A DNA stretch of 46,761 bases from Nocardia thailandica NBRC 100428 (GTDB lineage Bacteria > Actinomycetota > Actinomycetes > Mycobacteriales > Mycobacteriaceae), in NCBI RefSeq assembly GCF_000308795.1, contig NZ_BAGK01000002.1, forward strand, positions 1-46,761. Reading direction: 5' to 3'. Position numbers and translations under genes: made by a program. The notes below the pieces were generated by a model. That model did no database searches, was not told where the DNA came from, and saw nothing but the letters and a program-made list of their open reading frames with translations. Below are positions 25,128-34,846 of the stretch, in pieces; within the stretch, counting starts at the first letter, position 1, and each line of letters starts with the position of its first letter.

Positions 25128-25892
25128 ATGGCCGAATTCACCACCGGCGAAGCAGTCTCGCTCGACCTGCCCGTAGCGCGTATCCCCAGCCGTGCGGCGG
25201 CCTTCGTGATCGACCTGCTCGCCCAGCTCGGGCTGGCGTTCGGGCTGTACCTGGTCCTCGGCTTCCTGCTGCTGATCAGCGACGCCGACTCGGCCTGGTT
25301 CTCGGCCTCGATCATCGTGGCGCTCGTGACGGTGCTGGTCGGCTATCCGGTGGTGTCGGAGACGCTGTCCGACGGCCGCTCGCTCGGCAAGCTGGTCATG
25401 GGGCTGCGGGTGATCCGGTCCGATGCGGGCCCGATCGACGTGCGGCACGCGCTGACCCGCGGCCTCGCCGGCGCGATCGTCGACTTCTGGATGTTCGGCG
25501 CCTTCGGCGCGGTCGCGGTGGTGTGCTCGTTGTGCTCGCCGCAGGGCCGCCGCGTCGGTGACGTGCTCGCCGGGACCGTCGTCGTGCACACGCGGGTCGA
25601 ACTGCCGATGCCCGCGCTGGTCGCGCCGCCGCCGTGGCTGGCGCAGTGGGCCGCGGCCCTCGAGCTGACTGGGTTCTCCGACGACCTGGCCGGCGCGGTG
25701 CGCCGCTACCTGACCCGCCTGCGCACCCTCACCCCTGCGGCCACCCACGAACTGGGCACCCAGCTGGCGGTCCGGGTCTGCGCGGTCGTGCACAGCCCGG
25801 TACCGCGGGGTTATCCGCCGTACCACGTGCTGGCCGCGGTGCTCGCCGAGCGCCAGCGCCGGGAGCTCACCGCGGTCCCGGCCCTGCGCTGA
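25128..25892 (+). CDS. RDD-family membrane protein (Rv3695-like)
   Basis: A 254-residue protein beginning MAEFTTGEAVSLDLPVARIPSRAAAFVIDLL, where the RDD family's first Arg and Asp (SRAAAFVID) sit at the start of the first helix. Three to four helices follow (about 25-48, 58-80, 125-150), with the conserved SLGKLVMGLRVIR motif and GRRVGDVLAGTVVV after them. The C-terminal 80 residues are soluble (LTGFSDDLAGAVRRYLTRLRTL), as in Rv3695. ATG 25128 is the in-frame start next to the family N-terminus; a GTG at 25101 would overlap the SpoIIM gene. The family may transport ions or act as a membrane scaffold; the function here is unknown. The DnaA-box cluster begins 24 bases after its stop. Confidence 0.88.
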   Translation: MAEFTTGEAVSLDLPVARIPSRAAAFVIDLLAQLGLAFGLYLVLGFLLLISDADSAWFSASIIVALVTVLVGYPVVSETLSDGRSLGKLVMGLRVIRSDAGPIDVRHALTRGLAGAIVDFWMFGAFGAVAVVCSLCSPQGRRVGDVLAGTVVVHTRVELPMPALVAPPPWLAQWAAALELTGFSDDLAGAVRRYLTRLRTLTPAATHELGTQLAVRVCAVVHSPVPRGYPPYHVLAAVLAERQRRELTAVPALR

Positions 25893-25915
25893 TCGGCCGG
25901 CGGACTCCGCCGGTG

Positions 25916-26300
25916 TTGTGCACAGCGGCGCGGCTGTGGAGAACGCGGGTTGTGCACAACGGCCGATTCCCGCGTTCCCCGCTGTGAGTGGCGCCGCGCA
26001 AAGTTATCCACCGACAACGGGTTTCGGCGTCGCGACCCCGGGCTGTCCACACTGGGGACAGCCGCGCTGCACAGCCGGTACGCGTCCACTACCAGGGAAA
26101 AACCGCGTTGTGGGCGGCCGATGCGAACATCCGGCGCGGACACGGTGGTGTCCTTGTGTACGGGATGTGGACAGTTCACAGTTGTGGACAAACCTGTGGG
26201 TGGATCGGTGGATGCGTTGTGAGCGGGGGTGGACTACGGGTTGTCCACAGGCCCGCACAGGGCCGTCCCGGCCGCTGGGGATGCCGCCCCGCTGTTCACA
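25916..26300. other. Cluster of DnaA-box-like sites
   Basis: Within about 385 bp lie two perfect DnaA boxes (TTGTCCACA at 26241-26249; the same on the minus strand at 26183-26191) and about seven one-mismatch sites: TTGTGCACA 25916-25924, minus TTCTCCACA 25935-25943, palindromic TTGTGCACAA 25950-25959, TTATCCACC 26004-26012, CTGTCCACA 26043-26051, minus CTGTCCACA 26166-26174. Weaker sites are at 26053-26061, 26228-26236 and 26292-26300. No gene is visible here. Clusters outside oriC that titrate DnaA are known in Streptomyces and as datA in E. coli; that role is inferred. Confidence 0.65.
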
Positions 26301-27591
26301 GGGAGCCGGACTGCTTCAGCTCCAGGTACTCGTCGGCCAGCGCCTCCGCCAGCCGGTCGGGGGCGGCCGAAACCACGGCCACACCGCGGCGGCGCAGCTG
26401 CTCGCCGAGCAGCGCGCGCTCGGCGAGCACGGACTCGGCGGCGGCCGCCGCGAACACCGCGTCGGTGGTCGAGCGGTCCCGGGCGGCGGCGGCGATGTCG
26501 GGATCGGTCACCGAGACGATGAGCACCCGGTGCCGGTGCAGCAGGACCGGCAGCGCGGGCAGCAGGTGCTCGGTCACCGCCGCGGCGTCGAGCGCGGTGA
26601 ACCACACGATCAGCGCCCGCCGCCTGCTGCGCGCGACCACCGTGCGCACCAGCCCGGTGACGTCGGTGTCGACCAGGCGCGGGGTCACCCCGGCCAGCGC
26701 GTGCAGGAGCTTGACCTGCAGCTGCCTGCCCCCGGCCCCGCTCACCTCGGTGCGCAGGCGGTTGTCGTAGGCGAGCAGGTCGACGGTGTCGCCCGCCGCC
26801 GCGGCGAGGCCGCCGAGCAGCAGGGCCGCCTCGATCGACGCGTCGAGCCGGGTGCCCTCCCCGATCCGGCCCGCCGCCGAGCGCCCGGTGTCGAGGACCA
26901 TGAGCATGTGCCGGTTGCGTTCCGGGCGCCAGGTCCGCACCAGCACGTCGTTCGCCCGCGCGGTGGCGCGCCAGTCGATGGCCCGCACGTCGTCCCCGGC
27001 GACGTATTCGCGGAACGAGTCGAATTCGGTGCCCTGGCCGCGGGTGTTGGCGACGGTGCGGCCCTCGAGATGATGCAGCCGCTTGATCTTCGACCGCAGC
27101 AGCCGTTCGCTGCGGAACGCGGGCAGCGCGCGGACCCGGGTGGGCACCTCGATCCGGTACTGCCTGCCCGCCATCCCGAGGGGACCGAGCAGCCGCAGGA
27201 CGACCGGTCCCGCGGTCCGGTCGCCGCGGAAGGACGGCGTCACGGTGGTGCGCACGCGGACGCGGGTCGACGGCGCCAGCGCGAGCCGGTGCTCGCCGTG
27301 CTCGGCGCGGCTGCTGCTGGGCCAGGTGTCCCACAGTCTGCCGCGCACCGTGCCGCGTCCCGTGTTGGTCACGGCCAGTTCGACGTCCGCGTGCTGCCCC
27401 AGCCGCACCACGGTCAGCGGGACGCGCGTGCAGGCGAGGTCGGCGGGTGTCGCCGCGAGGACGACATCGGCGAGGGCGACGACCAGCAGCACCGCGCACA
27501 CCGCGGCGACCCCGGCCCAGGACGGCAGGACCAGCATCACCAGCACCGCCGCGGCCGTGGCGAGCAGTGCGAACCGGCCGGTGACGACCAC
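26296..27591 (-). CDS. DUF58 family protein (Rv3693-like)
   Basis: A 431-residue protein starting at GTG 27591, two bases after the moxR stop. Two N-terminal membrane helices (about 5-22 and 28-50) lead into an immunoglobulin-like region and then the DUF58 motif: GTEFDSFREYVAGDDVRAIDWRATARANDVLVRTW, followed by a von Willebrand A-like domain beginning HMLMVLDTGRSAAG, where the usual metal-site DxSxS is altered to DTGRS. DUF58 proteins are regular partners of MoxR ATPases, together with SpoIIM, RDD and DUF4129 proteins as here. A role as MoxR adaptor or VWA-type client is inferred. Its 3' end borders the DnaA-box cluster. Confidence 0.88.
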   Translation of the reverse strand: MVVTGRFALLATAAAVLVMLVLPSWAGVAAVCAVLLVVALADVVLAATPADLACTRVPLTVVRLGQHADVELAVTNTGRGTVRGRLWDTWPSSSRAEHGEHRLALAPSTRVRVRTTVTPSFRGDRTAGPVVLRLLGPLGMAGRQYRIEVPTRVRALPAFRSERLLRSKIKRLHHLEGRTVANTRGQGTEFDSFREYVAGDDVRAIDWRATARANDVLVRTWRPERNRHMLMVLDTGRSAAGRIGEGTRLDASIEAALLLGGLAAAAGDTVDLLAYDNRLRTEVSGAGGRQLQVKLLHALAGVTPRLVDTDVTGLVRTVVARSRRRALIVWFTALDAAAVTEHLLPALPVLLHRHRVLIVSVTDPDIAAAARDRSTTDAVFAAAAAESVLAERALLGEQLRRRGVAVVSAAPDRLAEALADEYLELKQSGSL

Positions 27592-27593
27592 CG

Positions 27594-28597
<1,004 letters not shown>

Positions 28598-28601
<4 letters not shown>

Positions 28602-29614
28602 CCGAGCTCCGTCTCGATCCATTCGAGGTGTGCGGCAACGTAATACAGGTCGTCCTCGGTCTCCACCGGGTCGAACAGGGTGACGCCGATCTGCGCGGGC
28701 GGCGCGCCGAGGCGGGCCGCCACGGCGGCGACGAGCTGGGCGTCGGTGAGTTCGCCGCCCAGTCGGGGCCGGATCCGGCGCAGGGTGGCGGCGCGCAGGA
28801 TCCGCGCGACGTGGGGGTAGTCCCGCGACCGGCGGTACAGGCCGGCCTGCCCGGCCATCAGCTCGTTGGCGGGCACCTCCACCGGGCGCGGTTCGCCGAC
28901 GAGGGCGCCGCGGCGGCGCGCGCGCCACCACACCAGCACCGCGAAGGCGATCAGGAACTGCAGGCCGCCGAAGGCGAGCCAGGCGGGCTGGCGGGTGAAG
29001 ATCGAGTCCTGGCCGGTGCCGAAGCCCGGATCGGGATCGTCCCGCGGCGGCGTGTCGGGCGCGTCCGGGAGGTCCGGTGGCGGCGCCGGTTTCGGCGCGG
29101 TGGGGGCGCCGCAGCTCTGCAGGGTGGCGTAGAGCAGCAGGAGCAGCACGGCGACGCCGACGACCGCGGCCCAGAACCGCGGATTGCGCAGGATCGCGGG
29201 CAGCGGCGGCAGGCCGCGCCGCGGCTTCGCCTCGACCTCGGTCACCTCGACCTCGGTGACCTCCGGCTTCGGCGGCGGCGCGCCCTGGGAGAAGCGATCG
29301 GCGTATTCGAGCCTGCGGTACTCGTCCTCGGTGGCGGCCCGGCCGCCGTAGACCACCTCGTCGAAACTCTCCGCCGCCGGGCGGAATTCGCCCGACTGCT
29401 CGAGGGGCAGCACGGTCGAGGCGTCGTTCGCGGTCTCCTGCGCGGTCCGGGAGCGGCGCACCGGCAGGGTGCCGTCCTGTTCCATCCCGCGCAGCACCGC
29501 GCGAAACCGTTCGCGCAGCGCGGTGTCGAAATCCCGCCGACGGGCGGCGTTCTCGGCGGCATCGCGGTGGTCGGCGGCCGAGCCGAGCCGCGGGGGCGGC
29601 GGCGTACCGGTCAT
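28598..29614 (-). CDS. DUF4129 domain fused to the C-terminus of a DUF4350-type protein
   Basis: A 338-residue protein. Residues about 20-125 match the DUF4129 pattern: DTALRERFRAVLRGMEQDGTL, RSRTAQETANDASTVLP, and FDEVVYGGRAATEDEYRRLEYAD. A membrane helix follows (about 150-172, FWAAVVGVAVLLLLLYAT), then a Pro/Asp-rich linker, a second helix (AWLAFGGLQFLIAFAVLVWW) and a soluble C-terminus (GALVGEPRPVEVPANELMAGQAGLYRRSRDYPHVARILRAATLRR). That last part resembles the C-terminal half of DUF4350 proteins, the neighbour (Rv3691) of DUF4129 (Rv3690) in Mycobacterium. The central DUF4350 domain is absent here. ATG 29614 overlaps the upstream gene stop (ATGA). Function unknown; works in the MoxR set by position. 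Confidence 0.78.
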
Positions 29615-30477
29615 CGGGCGCCGCCCGGGATCCGGATGTCCATGCCGTCGCGGACGCAGCGGCGGTCGAGGTAGACGACCACCCGCGACGCGGCCTCGAC
29701 GATCTCGGCGATCACCGTGACCAGCAGGGTGCCCCCGATGAGCAGGCCGGTCACGGCCCACCGGTGGGTACCGGTGAACTCCGACAGATAGAAGGGCACG
29801 CCGAACAGCGGCACCGCGAGCAGCGCGAACAGCAGCCGCTGGCACAGCCACAGCCCCGCCAGCGGCGACCCGGCGCCCTCGGTGAGCTCCTTCGACCGGC
29901 GCACGGCCGCGCCGTGATCCAGCTGCTCGGCCAGCACGACCGGCTCGACCACGAACCGCCTGCCCCGCAGGAAGGCGAGCCCGACCAGGGCGAACGGATA
30001 GGTGATGATCAGCACGGCGCCGGGCACGAGGACCGCGAGCCCGATCAGGGTGAACATCAGCTGGGCCACGAGCAGCGGGCCGAACCGGGCGCGCGCGCCG
30101 CGCAGCGCCGCGCTCAGGCCGAGCCGGACGCCGGCGAGGTCGGCCAGCCCGATGGCGACCGTCGCGCCGCGCAGCACGAAGCGCAGCAGCCAGATCGCCA
30201 GCGCGGTGATCCCGACGGCGGTCCACCCGACCGCCGCGTCGTTGTCGCCGGTCAGTTCGGCGACCAGCCCGGTCACCCCCAGCGTCACCGGCAGCGCCAC
30301 GGCGAGGCCGAGGCCGCCCAGGGTGGCCAGCGGTCGCAGGTGGGCCTGGAGCAGGGCGAACGGCTCATCGAGCTGCTCGCGGAATCGCAAAGGGCGGATC
30401 GGCACCGTCGGACCAGAGCGCTCTGATACCGGATCGACTCCCGCCCCGACGGCACCGGCCGTATCGACGACGGGCAC
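29611..30477 (-). CDS. Polytopic membrane protein of the MoxR cluster (Rv3689-like)
   Basis: A 288-residue membrane protein with about six helices (50-72, 85-105, 115-140, 150-170, 205-225, 232-255). A Pro/Arg-rich cytoplasmic start carries PIRPLRFREQLDEPFALLQ, a motif common in this family near the first helix, and KELTEGAGSPLAGLWL occurs mid-protein. Start GTG 30477 gives a signal-free N-terminus; its downstream overlap (ATGA) with the DUF4129 fusion gene makes it the head of the five-gene minus-strand transcript 30477-26296. The function is unknown; it is conserved beside the MoxR genes in Mycobacterium. The identity of the equivalent is by position and topology. Confidence 0.75.
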   Translation of the reverse strand: MPVVDTAGAVGAGVDPVSERSGPTVPIRPLRFREQLDEPFALLQAHLRPLATLGGLGLAVALPVTLGVTGLVAELTGDNDAAVGWTAVGITALAIWLLRFVLRGATVAIGLADLAGVRLGLSAALRGARARFGPLLVAQLMFTLIGLAVLVPGAVLIITYPFALVGLAFLRGRRFVVEPVVLAEQLDHGAAVRRSKELTEGAGSPLAGLWLCQRLLFALLAVPLFGVPFYLSEFTGTHRWAVTGLLIGGTLLVTVIAEIVEAASRVVVYLDRRCVRDGMDIRIPGGAR

Positions 30478-30512
30478 GAGGTGCAGTCTATGCGGCGATA
30501 CGTCCGGATCGG

Positions 30513-32081
30513 CTACTCGTCGAGGACCGGGGCGGCCAGCCGGGTGGGCGTCAGCCTGCCGCGCAGCGTCACCGTGTCACCGAGCACCCAGTGCGCCGCC
30601 TCCGCGTCGCCCGCCGCGTCGAGGGTGGCCGCCGAGGTCAGCAGGCGTTCGGGATGGGACTTCGACAGCTCGCACAGCCGGGCCGCCTCGTTGACGGCGT
30701 CCCCGATGACGGTGAACTCGTAGCGCTGGTGGGCGCCGACGTTGCCCGCGACCACCCGCCCCGCGGCGACGCCGATGCCGGCGGCCAGGTCGGTGGCGCC
30801 GCGCAGCCTGCGCTGGATGGCCCTGGCGCACGCCAGCGCCTGCCCGGCGTGATCGTCGAGCTGGGCGGGCGTGCCGAAGACCGCGAGCGCCGCGTCGCCC
30901 TCGAACTTGTTGAGCAGGCCGCCGTGCCGGTCCACCTCGTCGACCACGATGTCGAAGAAGCGGTTCAGGATGGCCACGATCTCCGGCGCGGGCCGGGTCG
31001 CGGCCATGGTGGTCGACCCGATGATGTCGATGAACAGGGCGGCGGCGTCGGTCTCGGCGCCGCCGAGTTCGGCGCCCGATTCGATGGCGGCCATCGCGAC
31101 CTTGCGGCCGACGTGCTTGCCGAACAGGTCCTCGATGAGCGCGCGCTCGCGCAGCCCCTGCACCATTCGGTTGAACCCGCTCTGCAGGTCGCCGAGTTCG
31201 GTGCCGTCGTAGAGCGGGATCTCGACGGTCAGGTCCCCGTTCTCCACCTGGCGCAGCGCCTGGCGCACCCCGCGGATCGGGGCCAGCGTCGCGCTGCTGA
31301 CCTGGGCCATGAGCACCATGCCGAACAGCAGCGCCGACCCGCCGAGGCTCAGCACGCACACCGCGAGCCGGGCCTTGCTCACCTCGGGATCGGTCAGCGC
31401 CCACACCGCGACCACCATCGACACCCCCACCGGGACGCCGCTGCCGACCAGCCAGGTCAGCATGGTCCGGCCGAAGACGCCGATGCCGTGCCGGTTGCGC
31501 TGCGGGTCGGCCTGGAGTACGCGCGCCGTGACGACCCGCAGCGCGAACTCGGCGATCAGATAACTGTTGGTGCACACCACGATCGCGGCGGCGCCGATGG
31601 CCAGGATGAGTTTGGGGATGAGCCGCGGGTCGGCCACCCCGTACCCGATGACCAGTGCGGTCGCCGCGATCGTCCACAGGGCGGCCTGCTGCAGCATCAG
31701 CCAGCGCGGGGCGGCCATGGCCGAGCGCTGCTGACGCGGCGTCGGCACGTGGTCGGGGTCGATGGCCCAGCCCAGGGAGCGGACGCCGCCGACGGTGCCC
31801 CAGATCGTGCCCGCGGTCAGCGCCGCCACCGCGCACAGCGGCGCGAAGACGGCGTTGAGCAGCAACAGTTCCCGGGTGAAGATCGACGGCCCCGGCAGGA
31901 CGAAGCCGGCGAGCACGATGGTCATGGTCGCGCCGGTGATGTTGGCGACCAGCAGCGGGATGGTCAGCAGCAGCTGAACGCGGACGCGCCGGATGCGCGA
32001 GTTCTCCTCGACGGGGCCGAGCAGGGGCGAACCCCAGGGCGCGGCGGTGGCCGCTCGGTCCGGAGCCGCGCTGTGAATCAC
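30513..32081 (-). CDS. Membrane-bound class III adenylate/guanylate cyclase with HAMP domain
   Basis: A 522-residue enzyme making cAMP (or cGMP) from the nucleotide triphosphate. Six helices form the membrane part (about 36-58, 70-95, 125-148, 155-178, 205-230, 240-262), then HAMP (about 257-315, LAPIRGVRQALRQVENGDLTVEI and ELGDLQSGFNRMV), then the catalytic domain. Key residues are visible: metal Asp D352 and D396, base-selecting K392 and D461 (NKFEGDAALAVFG, FTVIGDAVNEAAR), transition-state N464 and R468, fitting adenylate specificity. The layout matches mycobacterial Rv3645 and Rv1318c to Rv1320c. Start is GTG 32081. What the membrane part senses is unknown. Confidence 0.93.
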   Translation of the reverse strand: MIHSAAPDRAATAAPWGSPLLGPVEENSRIRRVRVQLLLTIPLLVANITGATMTIVLAGFVLPGPSIFTRELLLLNAVFAPLCAVAALTAGTIWGTVGGVRSLGWAIDPDHVPTPRQQRSAMAAPRWLMLQQAALWTIAATALVIGYGVADPRLIPKLILAIGAAAIVVCTNSYLIAEFALRVVTARVLQADPQRNRHGIGVFGRTMLTWLVGSGVPVGVSMVVAVWALTDPEVSKARLAVCVLSLGGSALLFGMVLMAQVSSATLAPIRGVRQALRQVENGDLTVEIPLYDGTELGDLQSGFNRMVQGLRERALIEDLFGKHVGRKVAMAAIESGAELGGAETDAAALFIDIIGSTTMAATRPAPEIVAILNRFFDIVVDEVDRHGGLLNKFEGDAALAVFGTPAQLDDHAGQALACARAIQRRLRGATDLAAGIGVAAGRVVAGNVGAHQRYEFTVIGDAVNEAARLCELSKSHPERLLTSAATLDAAGDAEAAHWVLGDTVTLRGRLTPTRLAAPVLDE

Positions 32082-32138
32082 CTTCGCACTGTAAACCGGA
32101 ACCGGGGGACGGCGCCCCGTTGTCGCTCAGGTCACTAT

Positions 32139-32152
32139 GCCGAGCATTCGGC
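32139..32152. promoter_or_regulatory. Inverted repeat upstream of the cyclase gene
   Basis: GCCGA (32139-32143) and TCGGC (32148-32152) flank GCAT, giving a short palindrome inside TATGCCGAGCATTCGGCTATA, about 60 bases before the cyclase start on the minus strand. Possible operator or hairpin. Confidence 0.3.
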
Positions 32153-32249
32153 TATATGAGGTGATGGAAGCGCGTCGCGATCGGGGATTCGTCGGCCGCG
32201 ACGAGTGGTCGGGGCGGAAACCGTCGCCGAGAACACTTGTCCACTCAAA

Positions 32250-32281
32250 CGGCCGGGCCGAGGGCGCGCCGGGCCCGGCCG
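32250..32281 (-). terminator. Terminator of the DUF4407 gene
   Basis: A perfect 10-bp stem (CGGCCGGGCC 32250-32259 with GGCCCGGCCG 32272-32281) begins just after the DUF4407 stop; on the minus strand it is followed by GTTTGAG. Confidence 0.65.
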
Positions 32282-32289
32282 CGCCGAGG

Positions 32290-34155
32290 TCAGCGTCCGG
32301 GCGGCAGCGCGCGCGGGCCGCGCCGTCCCGGCAGTTCGCCGGTGCCGGGTCCGGACAGTTCGGCCTGCTCGGCGGCGGTCAGCGGGGCCTGGGCCGCGGC
32401 GGGCAGCCCGGGATGCTGTGGCGCGCTCGGGTACTGGCGCGGGTCCGGGTGGTACACCGCACCCGGCGCGTCGACGACGGACGACGCCAGTTGACGGGCG
32501 TACTGCGCGGCGTACGGATCGGCCTGGGGCGGAACCGGATTCGGTGCGGCGTACCCCTGCCCGGCGTACCCCGGCGCGGGATGGCCGGGCAGCTGCGGAT
32601 ATCCGGGCACGGCGTACCCCGGCGGCAGCTGCTGCGGCACGGCCTGCGCGCCCGAATCCTCGCTGTTCACCGTGACCTTGCGGCTGCGGCGCAGGGTGAA
32701 GGTCACCTCCTCCACCTCCTCGAACGCCTGGCGGGCGGTCCGCAGCGGATGGGTCGCGGTGTCGATGGCGTTGGCCACGAAGGACGGGACCAGCGGGCGG
32801 ATCCAGCGGGCGGCGGTGTCGGTGAACGGCACCTGGCCGATGATCGGCAGCGCGAGGCCGCCCGGCCGCGGGCTCTCCACCGGCACCCCCTCGGTGATCA
32901 CCGGCTGCGGCTGCGGGAGCGGCGCGGGCACAAGGGCCCCGCCGGTGGTGCCGGCCTGCGGCAGCGCGTTCGGGAGATAGGCGGCGGGCAGCGCCGCCGG
33001 GCTCGCGTTTCCCTCCAGGGCCACGGGATTGTCCTTTCGGTCGGTGATGCCGATTTCGAAGCCGCCGACGGCCGCGATGATCCGGGTGCGCTGACGCTCC
33101 TGGTCGATCACCGAGTCGGCGTGCACGGCCAGCCGGGTCGAGGCCAGTTCGGCCTCCGCCCGCAGCGTCTCGGCTTCGGCGCGGGTTTCGGCGCGCTTGA
33201 TCGCGATGGCCGCGTCGGCCTCGCGCTCGGCGCGGTCGGTCACCTCGGCCACTGTGACCGCGCGGTCGAGCGCGGTCTCGCCGCGCCAGCGGCGCAGCAG
33301 CAGCGGCGCGACGGCCAGCAGGACGCCGGCCGCCAGCACGAGCAGCCGCAGCGCCAGCGCGCCGGGGTGGTCGAGGGTGTGGTCGTTGAGCGCCACCCAG
33401 CGGGCGCCGAGGCCGCGGTCGCCCTCGGCGAAGGCGGCCGCGCGGGCGGTGGCCAGGGCGCGGTCGGTCTCGGTGACCCGGGTGTCGAGCGGGGCGACGC
33501 GGTCCTGCGCGGCGGTCAGCTGCTTGCGCGCGTCGTCGAGCATGGCCTCGGCGGTCCGCGATTCGGGGCCGCGGCCGGGGACGCCGGTGATCCGGGTCTG
33601 CGGGCACTCCGGCGTCGGGTTGTATTCGCAGCGGGCGGTGACCAGGGCGCGGTCGATCTCGCCCTGGGCCCGGCCGAGCGTCTGGTCGAGCGCGGCGCGG
33701 TCGGCGACGGCGCGCTCGTGTTCGGCGCGGGCGGTGACGACGGCGGGCGCGGACTCGGCGGCGGACTGGGCGCGCTGGTCGAGGGCGCGGTCGACCGTCG
33801 CGCCGAGCAGCACCGTGCTGCCCAGCTCGGCGACCAGCGCGCCGGCCAGCACCGCGACCGCGATCCGGGCCACCCGATCGGTCCGGTCGCCTGCCCGGCC
33901 GGTCACGAGCGCGCGCCCGATCGCGCCCGTCGCGGCGCAGGCCAGCAGCGCGCCGAGGACGACCACGAAGCCCGCGACGCCGTCGGCGGCCGCGAGCGCG
34001 GCCGCGGTGACCGCGCCGGAGACCACGGCGAACAGCAGCACCGCGGTACCGGTCAGCACATATCCCGCGGATTCCTGGCGAACGGCCGGATCGGTGGCGG
34101 CGCGCGGGGCGGACAGACCTCCGCCGAGCCAGGTCAGCGTGCCGGTGACGGTCAT
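32290..34155 (-). CDS. DUF4407 domain-containing membrane protein
   Basis: A 621-residue protein. The DUF4407 layout is clear: four helices (about 40-62, 66-88, 102-125 and 290-312), the third and fourth separated by a long Ala/Arg/Asp-rich extracytoplasmic coiled coil (about 130-285), which carries a Cys pair in TARCEYNPTPECPQ. After the fourth helix a cytoplasmic coiled coil (AEREADAAIAIKRAETRAEAET) leads to a Pro-rich tail with PGY, QGY and AAPNP units. Start ATG 34155 gives MTVTGTLTWLGG; a longer frame to 34236 adds only Pro/Gly-rich residues. Function unknown; the topology suggests a membrane-anchored scaffold. It is downstream of nothing coding for 990 bases. Confidence 0.82.
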   Translation of the reverse strand: MTVTGTLTWLGGGLSAPRAATDPAVRQESAGYVLTGTAVLLFAVVSGAVTAAALAAADGVAGFVVVLGALLACAATGAIGRALVTGRAGDRTDRVARIAVAVLAGALVAELGSTVLLGATVDRALDQRAQSAAESAPAVVTARAEHERAVADRAALDQTLGRAQGEIDRALVTARCEYNPTPECPQTRITGVPGRGPESRTAEAMLDDARKQLTAAQDRVAPLDTRVTETDRALATARAAAFAEGDRGLGARWVALNDHTLDHPGALALRLLVLAAGVLLAVAPLLLRRWRGETALDRAVTVAEVTDRAEREADAAIAIKRAETRAEAETLRAEAELASTRLAVHADSVIDQERQRTRIIAAVGGFEIGITDRKDNPVALEGNASPAALPAAYLPNALPQAGTTGGALVPAPLPQPQPVITEGVPVESPRPGGLALPIIGQVPFTDTAARWIRPLVPSFVANAIDTATHPLRTARQAFEEVEEVTFTLRRSRKVTVNSEDSGAQAVPQQLPPGYAVPGYPQLPGHPAPGYAGQGYAAPNPVPPQADPYAAQYARQLASSVVDAPGAVYHPDPRQYPSAPQHPGLPAAAQAPLTAAEQAELSGPGTGELPGRRGPRALPPGR

Positions 34156-34490
34156 TGGGAACTCACATCCTCTGCTTCCCCCGCCGTGGTGGCCCGGTGC
34201 CGCGCTTCCCAGGGCGCGGGCTGGCGAAACTGTCACGGATTCGTTGTCTCAGCGTGACAGCCTCGCGGCCGACACACCGAGCGGGTGGCCGTACCTGTGT
34301 GCAGCCTCACACCGCCGGCGGCGCGGTATCTGTGCCGCGCCCGCGGACCCCGGGGCGCGCCGGTGACGCGGCCCGCGACACGCGGAAGGCGTGTGTTGCC
34401 GCACAACGCCTTCGGCGCGTCGCCGGTGCTGTGTCGAACACCACTGAAAGTATTTGCCGATCGATTGCCAGCGGCGTGATTCGGGCTACA

Positions 34491-34502
34491 GACCGTACGG
34501 TC
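34491..34502. promoter_or_regulatory. 12-bp perfect palindrome, TetR-operator-like
   Basis: GACCGTACGGTC is a perfect palindrome of the form found in many actinobacterial TetR-family operators. It lies in the long region before gltB. The rest of 34156-34800 holds no convincing gene; its few short open frames lack coding character. Confidence 0.35.
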
Positions 34503-34810
34503 GGATCACTGCTGTGGCCTGTCGGAGGCGCTGTCGCGAATGTCTCATCCCGTGACCGTCGGGTTAGCCGTCTCGACAGCGGTTTGACCTGGGCGGAACC
34601 GGGGAAATCTGCTGCGATGCAGGTGAACAGCGGTGCGGGAACGCGCGGCAGTGTCGGAGACAGGTGTCCGGAAGCCCGGTTCGCGCAGGTCGGCGGCGTG
34701 CGGGCGGGGATCGATCCACCCCTGCTCCTGCTTTACACTGGACGACGCGTGCGACGTGGAGGACCGCTGACATAAAGCCCAGCTAGATCGGGTTATTAGC
34801 ACAACCTTAG

Positions 34811-34839
34811 TTGGTTGGGTCTGCGACCTGACTTATCGT
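34811..34839 (+). promoter_or_regulatory. Candidate promoter of the gltBD leader
   Basis: TTGGTT (34811-34816) and TATCGT (34834-34839) are separated by exactly 17 bases. Transcription would start near 34847, giving a leader of about 300 bases before gltB. Confidence 0.45.
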
Positions 34840-34846
34840 TTGCTCT

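Noticed and set aside
25916..26300. Chromosomal origin oriC itself
   Set aside because: No dnaA or dnaN beside it and no AT-rich unwinding stretch. The gyrA-side gene order places oriC outside the window, upstream of position 1.
32135..33607. A 490-codon minus-strand frame inside the DUF4407 gene region
   Set aside because: It is Arg/Pro-rich without a domain, and the DUF4407 frame explains the same DNA with clear membrane and coiled-coil features.
34155..34775. A 206-codon plus-strand frame before gltB
   Set aside because: No ribosome-binding site, no domain, irregular composition, and it overlaps the DUF4407 start region and the palindrome.
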